Below the pieces are notes generated by a model. That model was given only the letters and a program-made list of their open reading frames with translations. It searched no databases and had not been told where the DNA came from. The position numbers and the translations under genes are program-made. Shown here in pieces: positions 6,949 through 15,501 of a stretch of 64,000 nt of DNA (position 1 is its first letter; each line of letters begins with the position of its first letter). Source of the DNA: Candidatus Poribacteria bacterium (lineage in GTDB: Bacteria > Poribacteria > WGA-4E > GCA-2687025); assembly GCA_028818695.1 (NCBI GenBank), contig JAPPNK010000026.1, positions 1 to 64,000 of the forward strand, read 5' to 3'.

Positions 6949-9318
6949 ATGAGCGAGTGGCGGATATGGCATCGACGGCCCGCCCATTCTGAAACGGGCG
7001 AAAGTGACGATATACGCAGTCGACAGGCGTGGAACAGGGCGTTCCCCATCGGAAACGGACGGCTGGGGGCAATGGTCTTTGGCGGAGTGCGGCATGAGCG
7101 AATACAGCTGAACGAAATCTCGCTCTGGTCTGGAAAACGGCAGGACGCCGACAATCCCGACGCGCTCCAATACCTGCCCGAAATACGCGAGCTGCTGTTC
7201 CAGCGCCGCTACGCCGAAGCGCAGGCGCTCACCTATGAACGGCTCGTCTGCAAAGGGCATGGCTCCGGGCGCGGCGGAGGCGGAAACGTCGAATACGGAT
7301 GCTATCAGACGCTCGGCGACCTGTGGTTCGACTTCGACGTTCCCGACGAAGCGGAACTGTCCTTCTATAGTCACGCGCTCGACCTTAAAACCGCAACGGA
7401 TACAATTAGCTACAACATCGGCGGAATCGGGATGCAGCGTCAGGCGATTGTCTCTGCGCCTGATCAGGTTCTCGCCATCCGCATTGGGAGCGTAACAACC
7501 GGCGCGCTTGGATTCACAGCGCGGTTGGACAGGATAGAGCGCGCCGAGTCGGCCGCGCATGAACCGGGAACGCTCACGCTGAGCGGACAGTTGAACGCCG
7601 GCGAAAACGACCCGAATGGGATGCGGTTCTACGCTGAGGCGCGCATTTTGGCAGGAGGCGGCGAAATGCGCGTTGAAGGAAACTCGGTCGTCGTGTCCGG
7701 CGCAACTTCTGCCTTTATCGTGTTTTCCGCCTCGACCGACTACCGCGACGCAGCCGACCTGAAAAAGCCAACGCTCCGCGTGGAGGCAGCCGCCAAGAAA
7801 TCATTTCCCTGGCTGCGCCACGACCATGTCCTAGACTACCACCCGCTGTTCGAGCGCGTTCGGCTCACTCTTCCTAAAACGAAGGGCAGCGACAGCGTGC
7901 CGATCGACAAACGCATCGCCGCCTTGAAAGAGGGGGAAGCCGATCCAGGTCTCGCCGCGCTCTATTTTCAGTTCGGACGGTATCTTTTGATCAGCAGTTC
8001 GCGCCCTGGGAATCTCCCGGCAAACCTGCAGGGCCTCTGGGCAGACGGCGTACAGACGCCTTGGAACGCGGACTACCATACGAACATCAACGCGCAGATG
8101 AACTACTGGCACGCCGAGACGACGAGCCTGCCGGAGCTCCACACGCCGCTGTTCGACCTGATCGAGAGCCTGCGGGAGCCTGGGCGCAAAACGGCGCGAA
8201 CCCACTACGGCGCGCGCGGCTGGGTCGTTCACACCATCACGAATCCCTGGGGTTACACCTCGCCGGGCGAGCATCCGTCTTGGGGGCAATTTCCAGCGGC
8301 GGGCGGCTGGCTCTGCCTGCATCTATGGGAGCATTACGCCTTTAGCAAGGATGAAGCGTTTCTGGCGCGCGCCTATCCTGTCATGAAGGAATCGGCGCAA
8401 TTTTATATCGATTTTCTGACGGAAGAGCCTGAGACGGGCTATCTCGTCACGGCGCCGTCCAACTCGCCCGAAAACAGCTTCCAGACCGCTGACGGGCAGC
8501 GCGCGAGCGTCTGCTTCGGACCGGCAATGGACACGCAGATTATCTGGGAATTGCTGCGCCGATGCGTCGAAGCGAGCGAGATACTGGGCGTGGACGAAGC
8601 CTTCCGCAGCAAGGCGCGCGCTGTCATAGACAAACTTCCGCCCCCCGCCGTCGGCAAGCATGGACAGCTTCAGGAGTGGATGGAAGATTTTGACGAGCCG
8701 GAGCCTGGACATCGGCACATCTCCCATCTGTTCGCGCTGCATCCAGGGTCGCAAATTTCTGTCCAAAAAACGCCCGAACTGGCGGAAGCATGCCGCGTCT
8801 CGCTGAACCGCCGGTTAGAACATGGCGGCGGACATACGGGATGGAGCCGCGCGTGGGTTGTCAACTTCTGGGCGCGCCTAGAGGACGGCGAGAAGGCGCA
8901 CCGCCACGTCATGGAGCTGCTGCGAAAAAGCACTCTGCCGAACATGTTCGACACGCATCCGCCGTTTCAGATCGACGGAAACTTCGGCGGGACGGCTGGA
9001 ATCGCCGAGATGCTGGTTCAAAGCCACGCGAATGAGATCGCGCTGCTGCCGGCGCTTCCGAAGGCTTGGGATAAAGGGTCTGTAAAAGGTTTGCGGGTGA
9101 GAGGCGGCGCTAGAATGGATATCGAATGGGAAAACTGCAAGGCGGTCCGCGCCGATCTGATCGCCTTCCGCGCTCATACGCACCGCGTCCGTCCGCCGAA
9201 AGGTCAGCGCATCGTTACGACGTTCGCCAGGGAAGGCTCCATCGAAACTGGCTACCAGGACGGAAACGTTGTCGTGGACGTCTCCCCCGGCGCGGTTGTT
9301 CAGTTTCTGTTTTCATAA
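6949..9318 (+). CDS. glycoside hydrolase family 95 (alpha-L-fucosidase/galactosidase type)
   Basis: 789-aa GH95 enzyme. Known members invert alpha-1,2-L-fucosides or L-galactosides. The N-terminal beta-sandwich carries AFPIGNGRLGAMVFGGV and IQLNEISLWSG; the (alpha/alpha)6 barrel contains NLQGLWADG, DYHTNINAQMNYW, GWVVHTITNPWGYTSP and APSNSPENSF, matching conserved catalytic-region motifs. A C-terminal beta domain ends at VVQFLFS. No signal peptide is evident at the N-terminus, so a cytoplasmic location is likely, which suits import of oligosaccharides before cleavage. GGAGG precedes the ATG. The neighbouring dehydrogenases could take the released sugar further (inference). Confidence 0.93.
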   Translation: MSEWRIWHRRPAHSETGESDDIRSRQAWNRAFPIGNGRLGAMVFGGVRHERIQLNEISLWSGKRQDADNPDALQYLPEIRELLFQRRYAEAQALTYERLVCKGHGSGRGGGGNVEYGCYQTLGDLWFDFDVPDEAELSFYSHALDLKTATDTISYNIGGIGMQRQAIVSAPDQVLAIRIGSVTTGALGFTARLDRIERAESAAHEPGTLTLSGQLNAGENDPNGMRFYAEARILAGGGEMRVEGNSVVVSGATSAFIVFSASTDYRDAADLKKPTLRVEAAAKKSFPWLRHDHVLDYHPLFERVRLTLPKTKGSDSVPIDKRIAALKEGEADPGLAALYFQFGRYLLISSSRPGNLPANLQGLWADGVQTPWNADYHTNINAQMNYWHAETTSLPELHTPLFDLIESLREPGRKTARTHYGARGWVVHTITNPWGYTSPGEHPSWGQFPAAGGWLCLHLWEHYAFSKDEAFLARAYPVMKESAQFYIDFLTEEPETGYLVTAPSNSPENSFQTADGQRASVCFGPAMDTQIIWELLRRCVEASEILGVDEAFRSKARAVIDKLPPPAVGKHGQLQEWMEDFDEPEPGHRHISHLFALHPGSQISVQKTPELAEACRVSLNRRLEHGGGHTGWSRAWVVNFWARLEDGEKAHRHVMELLRKSTLPNMFDTHPPFQIDGNFGGTAGIAEMLVQSHANEIALLPALPKAWDKGSVKGLRVRGGARMDIEWENCKAVRADLIAFRAHTHRVRPPKGQRIVTTFAREGSIETGYQDGNVVVDVSPGAVVQFLFS

Positions 9319-9341
9319 TTCTGCTTCGCCCTCTTCCATCC

Positions 9342-9413
9342 TTTCCGCGCAAGCGGGAATCCAGAATCTTCCCGCGACGCTCAAACCCCCCTAGCCCCCC
9401 TTGTCAAGGGGGG
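9342..9413. repeat. hairpin repeat plus C-run/TTGTCAA/G-run palindrome
   Basis: The GH95-add gap begins with a hairpin repeat (TTTCCGC-GCAA-GCGGGAA followed by TCCAGAA at 9342-9366) and then the C-rich palindrome CCCCCCTTGTCAAGGGGGG near 9395-9413. The same C/G-run unit occurs at 50-163. The rest of the gap up to 9527 contains only a possible -10 box (TATACT at 9493-9498). Confidence 0.6.
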
Positions 9414-9527
9414 AATCCGACGCGGCGCCGCCTTCGCATTCAGGATTGTCTGAACTCAAGACGATCCAGCTGCCTCATCTGAAGCGGAGCGCTATACTAA
9501 AGCGGACGATGAAGATTAGGGCGGCTT

Positions 9528-9686
9528 ATGAACAGTTTATGTGAAGCAAGGCAGACCGGCTTTCCCGACAGCGCCAAGCGGCGCTTTTGTATAGACGCCG
9601 TTAGACGCATCGCTTCGCTGTCCGGCGGGCAATCTAAAGGCGCCGGCGCGGTCGTTCCATATCGGTTTCAGCATTCGTCTGCATGA
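9528..9686 (+). CDS. 52-aa ORF coupled to the adenosine deaminase gene
   Basis: Short ORF from ATG at 9528 (preceded by TAGGGCGG) that ends in an ATGA overlap with the start of the downstream deaminase gene. The product is basic and contains two cysteines, beginning MNSLCEARQTGFPD; I recognise no family. It could be a leader peptide that controls deaminase translation, or chance. A TATACT box lies 30 bp upstream, without a clear -35. Confidence 0.3.
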   Translation: MNSLCEARQTGFPDSAKRRFCIDAVRRIASLSGGQSKGAGAVVPYRFQHSSA

Positions 9687-10663
9687 AAAGCAAGATGTCT
9701 ATCAGTTTCGTTGAGGCTCTTTCTACAGACAACCTAGCCGGGATCAAAGCGGCCGCCAAAACCGATGTCCACTGCCATGCATTTTTTAGCGCGCGCTTAG
9801 ACCATGTGGAACGCTGGACGGGGGTCTCTTTACCCAAACCTCCTCTCAAAATGAAAGGGGTTGAGGGAATGATGGAGTATGCGGACGCTGTCTTGGCACC
9901 CAGAATCAAGCATCGAGAGGGTCTAGAGTTTGTTGCGGCGGCGGGAATACGCGACGCAATTCAAGATGGAGTCGTTCTGCTTGAAATGAGCTTTGACATT
10001 CGGCAGGCAGAGTTCTATCCCAACGGGTTAGAAGGCTTATGCGGATGGATTGAAACGTTAACCGAAGAGTGTAAGACGCGCATCGATCTGCGACCGGAGC
10101 TGGGCTTTTCTCGAGGTTGCGCAGGCAATGCAGACCTGATGCGTCTGGCGCATGACGCCGTAGAATTAGGCTTTTTTCAATCCATTGATCTTTATAGCCG
10201 TCCAGAGGTATGCCCGCCTGAAACGATGAAGCCGTTGTTTTCAAAGGCGCGCGCCGCTGGAATGAAATTGAAAGCGCATGTCGGCGAGTTCGGAGGAGCG
10301 GAAGAGGTTTTGCGGACGGTTGAGATACTGGAGCTGGACGAGGTTCAGCATGGCGTCGGAGCTGCGGAATCGGTTGAGGCGATGCGGCGGCTCGCAAGCC
10401 GTCAAATTCAACTCAATGTGTGTCCAACAAGCAATGTGACGCTGGGCGGCGCGCCTGATCTAGCGTCGCATCCGATCCGCGCTTTATTTGACAACGGCGT
10501 CCATGTGACCGTCAATACGGACGACCTGATGATATTCAATCAAAGCGTTTCGGATGAGTACCGCAATCTATACCGCGCAGGAGTTTTCAGCGCCCAAGAG
10601 CTGGACAGCATACGGCAATCGTCTCTACAATCCATAAAAGGAGATACGGAATGGACAACTTGA
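9683..10663 (+). CDS. adenosine deaminase family protein
   Basis: 326-aa metal-dependent deaminase of the add/AMP-deaminase superfamily. Key residues are visible: DVHCH (metal ligands His30 and His32), KAHVGE (proton-donor Glu), DEVQHGVGA (third metal His region), NVCPTSN, and TVNTDDL near the C-terminus (metal-binding Asp plus catalytic Asp). The usual DDP is DDL and HAGE is HVGE, so the exact substrate (adenosine, adenine or another aminopurine) is uncertain. Base composition is visibly less GC-rich than the neighbours. Its 3' end overlaps the next gene by 13 bp. Confidence 0.85.
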   Translation: MKSKMSISFVEALSTDNLAGIKAAAKTDVHCHAFFSARLDHVERWTGVSLPKPPLKMKGVEGMMEYADAVLAPRIKHREGLEFVAAAGIRDAIQDGVVLLEMSFDIRQAEFYPNGLEGLCGWIETLTEECKTRIDLRPELGFSRGCAGNADLMRLAHDAVELGFFQSIDLYSRPEVCPPETMKPLFSKARAAGMKLKAHVGEFGGAEEVLRTVEILELDEVQHGVGAAESVEAMRRLASRQIQLNVCPTSNVTLGGAPDLASHPIRALFDNGVHVTVNTDDLMIFNQSVSDEYRNLYRAGVFSAQELDSIRQSSLQSIKGDTEWTT

Positions 10664-11598
10664 AAATCGGTTTCATCGGCGCGGGAGGCTTCGCGCGTCA
10701 TACGCTCTACCCGGCGCTGCATCTCGCGCCGGTCGCGCTTCAGGCGGTGTGCGACGCCGACGAAGGGCGGCGGCTCAGCGCGGCGGGCAAATTCGGAACG
10801 GGGCGCTCCTACGCCGACTGGCGCGAAATGTGCGGCGAAGAGGATATCGAAGCGCTCATCATCTGCATGGGTCCAGACGCGCGGCAGGGGCTGGTGAAAG
10901 ACGCTCTCGCCGCCGGCTACCACGTCTTCACTCCAAAACCGCCCGCCCCGTCGCTCGCCGACACGATCGAGCTGGCGGAAGCGGCGGAAGCGGCCGGCAA
11001 GACGATGATGGTCAACTTCCAGCGCCGTTTCAGCGTCGGCGCGCGGCAGGCGAAAGCGATCTCCGAAACGCCTGAATTCGGCGGACTATCCCAAATATTC
11101 TGCTCATTCTGCAGCGGCAAATACGGCTCCGTTCACCACTATCTGCTCGACTTCGCCATCCACCACTTCGACCTGATTCGCCGCTTGGCGGGCGAGCCGA
11201 AGACGATCGCCTCCTTCGGCAACGAACGCCACGGGCAAGGCTCCTTCGCCGTCTCGATGGAGTTTGAAAACGGCGCCGTCGGATTGATGCAACTGAACAG
11301 CCAGCGGCTCTGGAGGCGCAACTACGACCGCATCGAAATGACGGGGCATGAATCGTATATCGTCCTGGACGGCTTGTGGACGATCTCGCACTACACCGCC
11401 GGCGGCAACACATTCACCGAAAACTACTCGGACGAACGCAACAGCGAACTGACCGGCGACAGCGTTAGCTTGACCGAGTTTGTGCGCGCCGTCCGCGAAG
11501 AACGCGAGCCGCAATGCAGCATACAGGACTGCGTCAAAACGATGCGCCTTTACGACGCCGTTCTGTCGCGCCGCCGCGGCCTCATTGAGATCGGCTAA
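10651..11598 (+). CDS. Gfo/Idh/MocA family oxidoreductase
   Basis: 315-aa NAD(P)-dependent sugar/polyol dehydrogenase family. The Rossmann motif GFIGAGGFARH is at residues 7-17, and the family's second domain contains FAIHHFDLIRRLAG. The usual EKP motif at the active site is PKP here (FTPKPPAPS), retaining the catalytic Lys. It overlaps the deaminase gene by 13 bp, with AGGAG upstream of ATG. Substrate unknown; a second paralogue lies at 14482-15501. Confidence 0.9.
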   Translation: MDNLKIGFIGAGGFARHTLYPALHLAPVALQAVCDADEGRRLSAAGKFGTGRSYADWREMCGEEDIEALIICMGPDARQGLVKDALAAGYHVFTPKPPAPSLADTIELAEAAEAAGKTMMVNFQRRFSVGARQAKAISETPEFGGLSQIFCSFCSGKYGSVHHYLLDFAIHHFDLIRRLAGEPKTIASFGNERHGQGSFAVSMEFENGAVGLMQLNSQRLWRRNYDRIEMTGHESYIVLDGLWTISHYTAGGNTFTENYSDERNSELTGDSVSLTEFVRAVREEREPQCSIQDCVKTMRLYDAVLSRRRGLIEIG

Positions 11599-11607
11599 GG
11601 AAACGGC

Positions 11608-11817
11608 GTGGTTCTATTCTACATCGGCAAGGTTCTGGAGCTGATCGGGCTTGTCTCGCTGGTTGTCGGGCTGTACGTCGGCATGGGGAATCATCTCGGC
11701 TTCATGTCGCCGCTCGGCCCGATGTCGGCGGAGAAAGCGATGGGCATTGAGCTGCTGTTCTTTTTGGGAGGGCTGGCGACGTTCGGCGTCGGGCGGTGGA
11801 TTGAAAAGAAAGCTTGA
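11608..11817 (+). CDS. small two-helix membrane protein
   Basis: 69-aa protein starting at GTG after a TAAGGA sequence, 9 bp downstream of the dehydrogenase gene. Two hydrophobic segments (about residues 6-27 and 47-62) flank a Met/Pro/Gly-rich loop (GNHLGFMSPLGPMSAE); the end is basic (WIEKKA), suggesting N-in/C-in topology. I recognise no characterised family. Likely cotranscribed with the dehydrogenase. Confidence 0.7.
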   Translation: MVLFYIGKVLELIGLVSLVVGLYVGMGNHLGFMSPLGPMSAEKAMGIELLFFLGGLATFGVGRWIEKKA

Positions 11818-11875
11818 GGCGCCGCGTTCATACGCAGATGGACGGCATAGGGCGCGGGTATCGGCCGACCTCTCT

Positions 11876-11962
11876 GTCATTCCCGCGCAAGCGGGAATCC
11901 AGAGTCCAATAGACAACGTCAGCGTTCCATGCCGACATGTCCCAACCAAAGCCTTAGATCAG
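11876..11962. repeat. Family B half element
   Basis: Hairpin ATTCCCGC-GCAA-GCGGGAAT (11879-11898) followed by TCCAGAG, a variable stretch and the family B right end CATGCCGACATGTCCCAACCAAAGCC...GATCA. The left half is missing. Continues as degenerate sequence to the promoter at 12010. Confidence 0.65.
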
Positions 11963-12009
11963 ATATCGGCGCTTGAATTGGGGCATGTTTGGATGTGGAC
12001 GCCCGCCCT

Positions 12010-12038
12010 TTGCGTCTGTCCGCCGCCTGCGGTATGAT
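12010..12038 (+). promoter_or_regulatory. sigma-70-type promoter of the zinc-type dehydrogenase gene
   Basis: TTGCGT, 17-bp spacer, TATGAT; the ATG at 12090 follows about 45 nt after the expected start point, with AAGGAA as ribosome-binding site. Confidence 0.55.
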
Positions 12039-12089
12039 GCTTTTCAAGTGCGCCCATGAACCTAACCCGAACAAAGCAAAGGAACGCGC

Positions 12090-13142
12090 ATGGCAGCGAC
12101 AGGACGCGCGGTCGTCGCAACCGGACGCCGCTTTGAAATACGAGAGTACCCCGTCCCAGAACCGACCCCCGACACGCTCGTGCTGCGGCAGGAGCTGGCG
12201 GGCATCTGCGGCACCGACATTCACAACTGGCAAAACGGCATTCAGGGCGAGATGCTGCTCGGACACGAAAACGTCGGCGTCATCGAAAAACTGGGGCGCA
12301 ATGTGAAGACGGACTATGTCGGCGCGCCTGTTCAAGAGGGCGACCGCGTCATCCTCGCGCCCGGCGCAAAAGGCGGAGCCTACGGCTTTCAAAACAACCC
12401 TGACAATGAGCCGCGCTTCCGAGGCGGATTCGCCGACTACATCCATCTGTGCCTGCCCGGAACCTGCTTTATCAAAACGACCGCGCCGCCCGAAGCGGCC
12501 GTTCTGATTGAACCGTTCACCGTCGGCATACACGCCGCAAGCCGCTCCGGCATTGAAATCGGTGACTCGGTCGTCGTACAAGGCTCCGGCGCCATCGGGC
12601 TGGTGACGCTCATCGCCGCCAAAATGAGAGGCGCGGGCAAGCTGATCATGGTCGGCGGACCGAAGGGGCGCCTGGAGCTGGCGAAACGGCTCGGCGCCGA
12701 CATCGTCATCGACATCGAAGAGGTGAAAACAGCGGAGGAGCGGCGCGAGATCGTCATGTCGCACACGCCGAAAAGAGCGGGCGCCGACGTCGTCTTTGAG
12801 TGCGCCGGCTTCCTGCCGGCGACGCCCGAAGGCTTGTCCTATGTCCGCCACAGCGGCGCCTTCATTGAGGTCGGACACTTTGTCGACATGGGCTCCATTG
12901 AGTTCAACCCGAACCAGATGCTCATGCGGCGCAACCTGCGCATTGAAGGCATCTGGGGGTATCGGCTGGACGATTTCCCGCGCGCGCTGCCGATCATCGA
13001 GAAAAACGAGATTCCCTTCGCCGACATGGTGAGCCATCAGCTGCCGCTGGAGCGCGTTCTGGACGGGTTCAAGGCGCTGGACGGAACCTATCGGCTTGGG
13101 GGCGAAATGGTCGTCAAGATCGCGCTCGGGGCGGGGTTATGA
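12090..13142 (+). CDS. zinc-type medium-chain alcohol/polyol dehydrogenase
   Basis: 350-aa MDR enzyme. The catalytic zinc ligands are seen in ELAGICGTDIHNW (Cys near residue 39) and LLGHENVG (His-Glu), and the NAD-binding motif in VVVQGSGAIGLVTL. The loop that normally holds the four structural-zinc cysteines (after GDRVILAPG) has none, so only the catalytic zinc is expected. It stands between two Gfo/Idh/MocA genes and is probably part of a sugar or polyol catabolic set. Substrate not predictable. Confidence 0.9.
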   Translation: MAATGRAVVATGRRFEIREYPVPEPTPDTLVLRQELAGICGTDIHNWQNGIQGEMLLGHENVGVIEKLGRNVKTDYVGAPVQEGDRVILAPGAKGGAYGFQNNPDNEPRFRGGFADYIHLCLPGTCFIKTTAPPEAAVLIEPFTVGIHAASRSGIEIGDSVVVQGSGAIGLVTLIAAKMRGAGKLIMVGGPKGRLELAKRLGADIVIDIEEVKTAEERREIVMSHTPKRAGADVVFECAGFLPATPEGLSYVRHSGAFIEVGHFVDMGSIEFNPNQMLMRRNLRIEGIWGYRLDDFPRALPIIEKNEIPFADMVSHQLPLERVLDGFKALDGTYRLGGEMVVKIALGAGL

Positions 13143-13293
13143 TCAGCGAGACATCATTCTTCCTGCGAAGGCTGAAACTCAAAGTGCGGTTCATTACGTA
13201 AAGTTCCATGCCAAGGAGTTATGTACCAGACCAAACTTAAGGTTAGCAATCTGCTAATTCACCAAAACCTAACCACATAGAGAAGGTGGATTC

Positions 13294-13887
13294 TTGAAAA
13301 ACTTATTTAATGCGACAGAGACTAGTCATTCCGTGTTTCCATCCTTGCCCGATGCGCAATTCGACATTCTCTATGCGGATCCGCCTTGGGACTACAAAGG
13401 CCAACTTCAGCACGCTGGCGCGGGAAACGGAGACAGTGGCGGAGCCATTCGGCACTACCCTACCGTGACACTTAAAGTCTTGAAGACGCTCGAAATACAC
13501 AGAGTCGCGGCGCCCGATTGTTTGCTGTTCATGTGGGCGACCAACCCTCACTTGGACCAAGCCATTGATCTCGGGAAGACATGGGGATTTAGTTGGGCAA
13601 CGGTCGCCTTTGTTTGGGACAAGATACGGGTTAATCCCGGCTTCTACACCATGAGCCAATGCGAACTGTGCTTGGTGTTCAAGAAGGGGCGCATCCCTCA
13701 GCCGAGGGGAGCGCGCAATATCCGCCAACTTGTCAGCGAACGTCGACGCGCGCATTCGCAGAAGCCCGATGAAGTCCGTCGGCGTATTGATCTGATGTTC
13801 CCCAACCTTCGTAAGCTTGAGTTGTTCGCCCGAGGCCCCATCGCTAATGGATGGGAGGTTTGGGGCTTAGAGGCTATTTCATGGTAG
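13294..13887 (+). CDS. MT-A70-type DNA N6-adenine methyltransferase (probable M.MunI-like)
   Basis: 197-aa methyltransferase with the DPPW catalytic motif at residues 29-32 (LYADPPWDYKG), a permuted beta/gamma-type fold with the MWATNPHLDQAI and TVAFVWDKI blocks, and the C-terminal ELFAR element typical of the MT-A70 family. M.MunI, which methylates CAATTG, belongs to this lineage (recalled knowledge). The start is TTG at 13294 behind AGAAGGTGGA. The downstream gene is a MunI-like nuclease whose start overlaps this stop. Base composition is lower in GC than the flanks, consistent with acquisition as a cassette. Confidence 0.85.
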   Translation: MKNLFNATETSHSVFPSLPDAQFDILYADPPWDYKGQLQHAGAGNGDSGGAIRHYPTVTLKVLKTLEIHRVAAPDCLLFMWATNPHLDQAIDLGKTWGFSWATVAFVWDKIRVNPGFYTMSQCELCLVFKKGRIPQPRGARNIRQLVSERRRAHSQKPDEVRRRIDLMFPNLRKLELFARGPIANGWEVWGLEAISW

Positions 13888-14429
13888 CGCGAGAGCATTT
13901 GGAAGAACGTGACAAATGGCAAGACGAAAGCGCAACTAGGGGACAGAAGGCAGAAGATGCGTTCTTTGACGCTATGCAGGATCATCTACGGTCGGAAAGC
14001 AATCTAGTTATTGAGAAGTCACCACGCGACCTAGAGGGGATCTACGGGAAGCATCTCTCAAGCGGGCGGCCCCATGGCGTACGTCCAGATGCAGTGATTC
14101 GCCATACACCATCAGGACGCGCGATCTTCATTGAGATCAAACGCCAGCGAGCAGCAGGCAACGCTCACGAACGAGCTTGCAAGTACTTTACACCAGGCAT
14201 TCTTTACTCCGGACGCCAAATCGCCAAGCAGCCACTAGGCGTTATTCCATTTTGGTGGGTGTTCACAAATGGGATTGCTAGCCATCCGCGCTATGTGCAA
14301 GAAATCACACATTGGTTTCGAGGAATCGAGGGGCATATGTTACTTTGGGAGCCTCGCGATCCTGCTGTCATCGTAGCGCATTTCGATGCCCACATTCGAC
14401 CTCTTCTGCTACCGAGTATGAATCAATAA
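13881..14429 (+). CDS. MunI-like type II restriction endonuclease
   Basis: 182 aa from ATG at 13881, which overlaps the methyltransferase stop (ATGGTAG); an in-frame ATG at 13851 is possible but lacks a ribosome-binding site. The PD-(D/E)xK nuclease core is plain: RPDAVIRH...FIEIKRQ, with Asp70, Glu85 and Lys87. The spacing (15 and 2 residues) equals that recalled for MunI Asp83/Glu98/Lys100. The following GNAHERACKYFTPGI block is also characteristic of the MunI/EcoRI group. MunI is about 200 aa. Predicted specificity CAATTG is an inference from the family. Confidence 0.8.
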   Translation: MVAREHLEERDKWQDESATRGQKAEDAFFDAMQDHLRSESNLVIEKSPRDLEGIYGKHLSSGRPHGVRPDAVIRHTPSGRAIFIEIKRQRAAGNAHERACKYFTPGILYSGRQIAKQPLGVIPFWWVFTNGIASHPRYVQEITHWFRGIEGHMLLWEPRDPAVIVAHFDAHIRPLLLPSMNQ

Positions 14430-14481
14430 TTTGCGGCGGACAAGATAGAATGCAGAGCGGAACGATGGAAGGAGCTGAAGC

Positions 14482-15501
14482 ATGAGCAGCGTCAAACGAA
14501 TCGGAATCGTCGGAGCGGGCGGAATCTCTCGCGCGCACGGCAACGCATGCAGGCAGCTGGAGGATGTCCAAATTGTCGCCGTCTGCGACATACGCCCCGA
14601 AGCGGCGGAGCGTTACGCCAACGACTACGGAGCCGACAAACACTACGGCTCTCTTGAGGAGATGCTGAAAAACGAAGAGCTGGACGCCGCCGTCATCTGC
14701 GTATGGGGCGCTTTCCATGCGGAGGTCGGCATTCAGATCGCCGAGTCGAAGGCGGCAAAGGCGATCTTGTGCGAAAAGCCGTTCACCTCTACAGGCGCCG
14801 AGGCGGCCGCCTTTGTGGACGCATGCGAAGAGAACGGCGTTCTGGTCGCCGAGGCGTTCAAGTTCCGCCATCACCCAAGACACATGAAAGCGAAGGCGCT
14901 CATTGAGGAGGGAGCCATCGAAGAGCTGACGACCGTCCGCAGCACGTTCTGCATCGGCTCGCGCAAGGACGCGCGGACGCCCGGCAGCAACTGGCGCTGG
15001 ACGAAATCGCAGGGCGGCGGGAGCATCTACGACCTCGCTTGCTACAACATTCACCACGCGCGCTACATTTTTAACGCCGACCCTGTGCGCGTGTTTGCGG
15101 CGGAGCAGCCAGGCTTTGAAGTGGACGACGCGGCGTATATGCTGTTCGTCTTCCCGTGCGGCGGGACGGCGCAAATCTCCGTCGGGTGGACATCCTGGTC
15201 GGCGGAGTATATTGAGATCGGCGGACAGGGCGGGTCGATGCGCATGGACGCGGTGTGGAACTGCGGCGGGCGCGCGACGTCGCTGCGTCTGCAGGCGCGC
15301 AGCCGCTCCGAGACCTTTGAGTTTGAGCCGTACGATCAGTTCGCCCTGCAAATGCGCCACCTGCTCGACTGCCTCGAAACAGGCGAAACGCACCGCATAC
15401 CCGCCCGCAACAGCGTCGGACAGATGAACACGATCGACGCCATTTTTGAGTCGATGAAGACTGGCAAAGCGGTTGAGGTTTCCAAGGAGGGCGCGGAATG
15501 A
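14482..15501 (+). CDS. Gfo/Idh/MocA family oxidoreductase
   Basis: 339-aa dehydrogenase with Rossmann motif GIVGAGGISRAHGNA, the EKP active-site motif (LCEKPFTSTGAEA) and the domain-2 YNIHHARYIF segment supplying a catalytic His. AAGGAGC lies upstream. The C-terminus fits the common form used on sugars, inositols or their amino derivatives. It follows the restriction-modification cassette and overlaps the next lipoprotein gene by 4 bp. The substrate is not evident. Confidence 0.92.
   Translation: MSSVKRIGIVGAGGISRAHGNACRQLEDVQIVAVCDIRPEAAERYANDYGADKHYGSLEEMLKNEELDAAVICVWGAFHAEVGIQIAESKAAKAILCEKPFTSTGAEAAAFVDACEENGVLVAEAFKFRHHPRHMKAKALIEEGAIEELTTVRSTFCIGSRKDARTPGSNWRWTKSQGGGSIYDLACYNIHHARYIFNADPVRVFAAEQPGFEVDDAAYMLFVFPCGGTAQISVGWTSWSAEYIEIGGQGGSMRMDAVWNCGGRATSLRLQARSRSETFEFEPYDQFALQMRHLLDCLETGETHRIPARNSVGQMNTIDAIFESMKTGKAVEVSKEGAE

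Noticed and set aside
11919-13037. 372-codon minus-strand ORF opposite the zinc-type dehydrogenase
   Set aside because: Antisense to a clearly conserved enzyme and runs through repeat sequence at one end.
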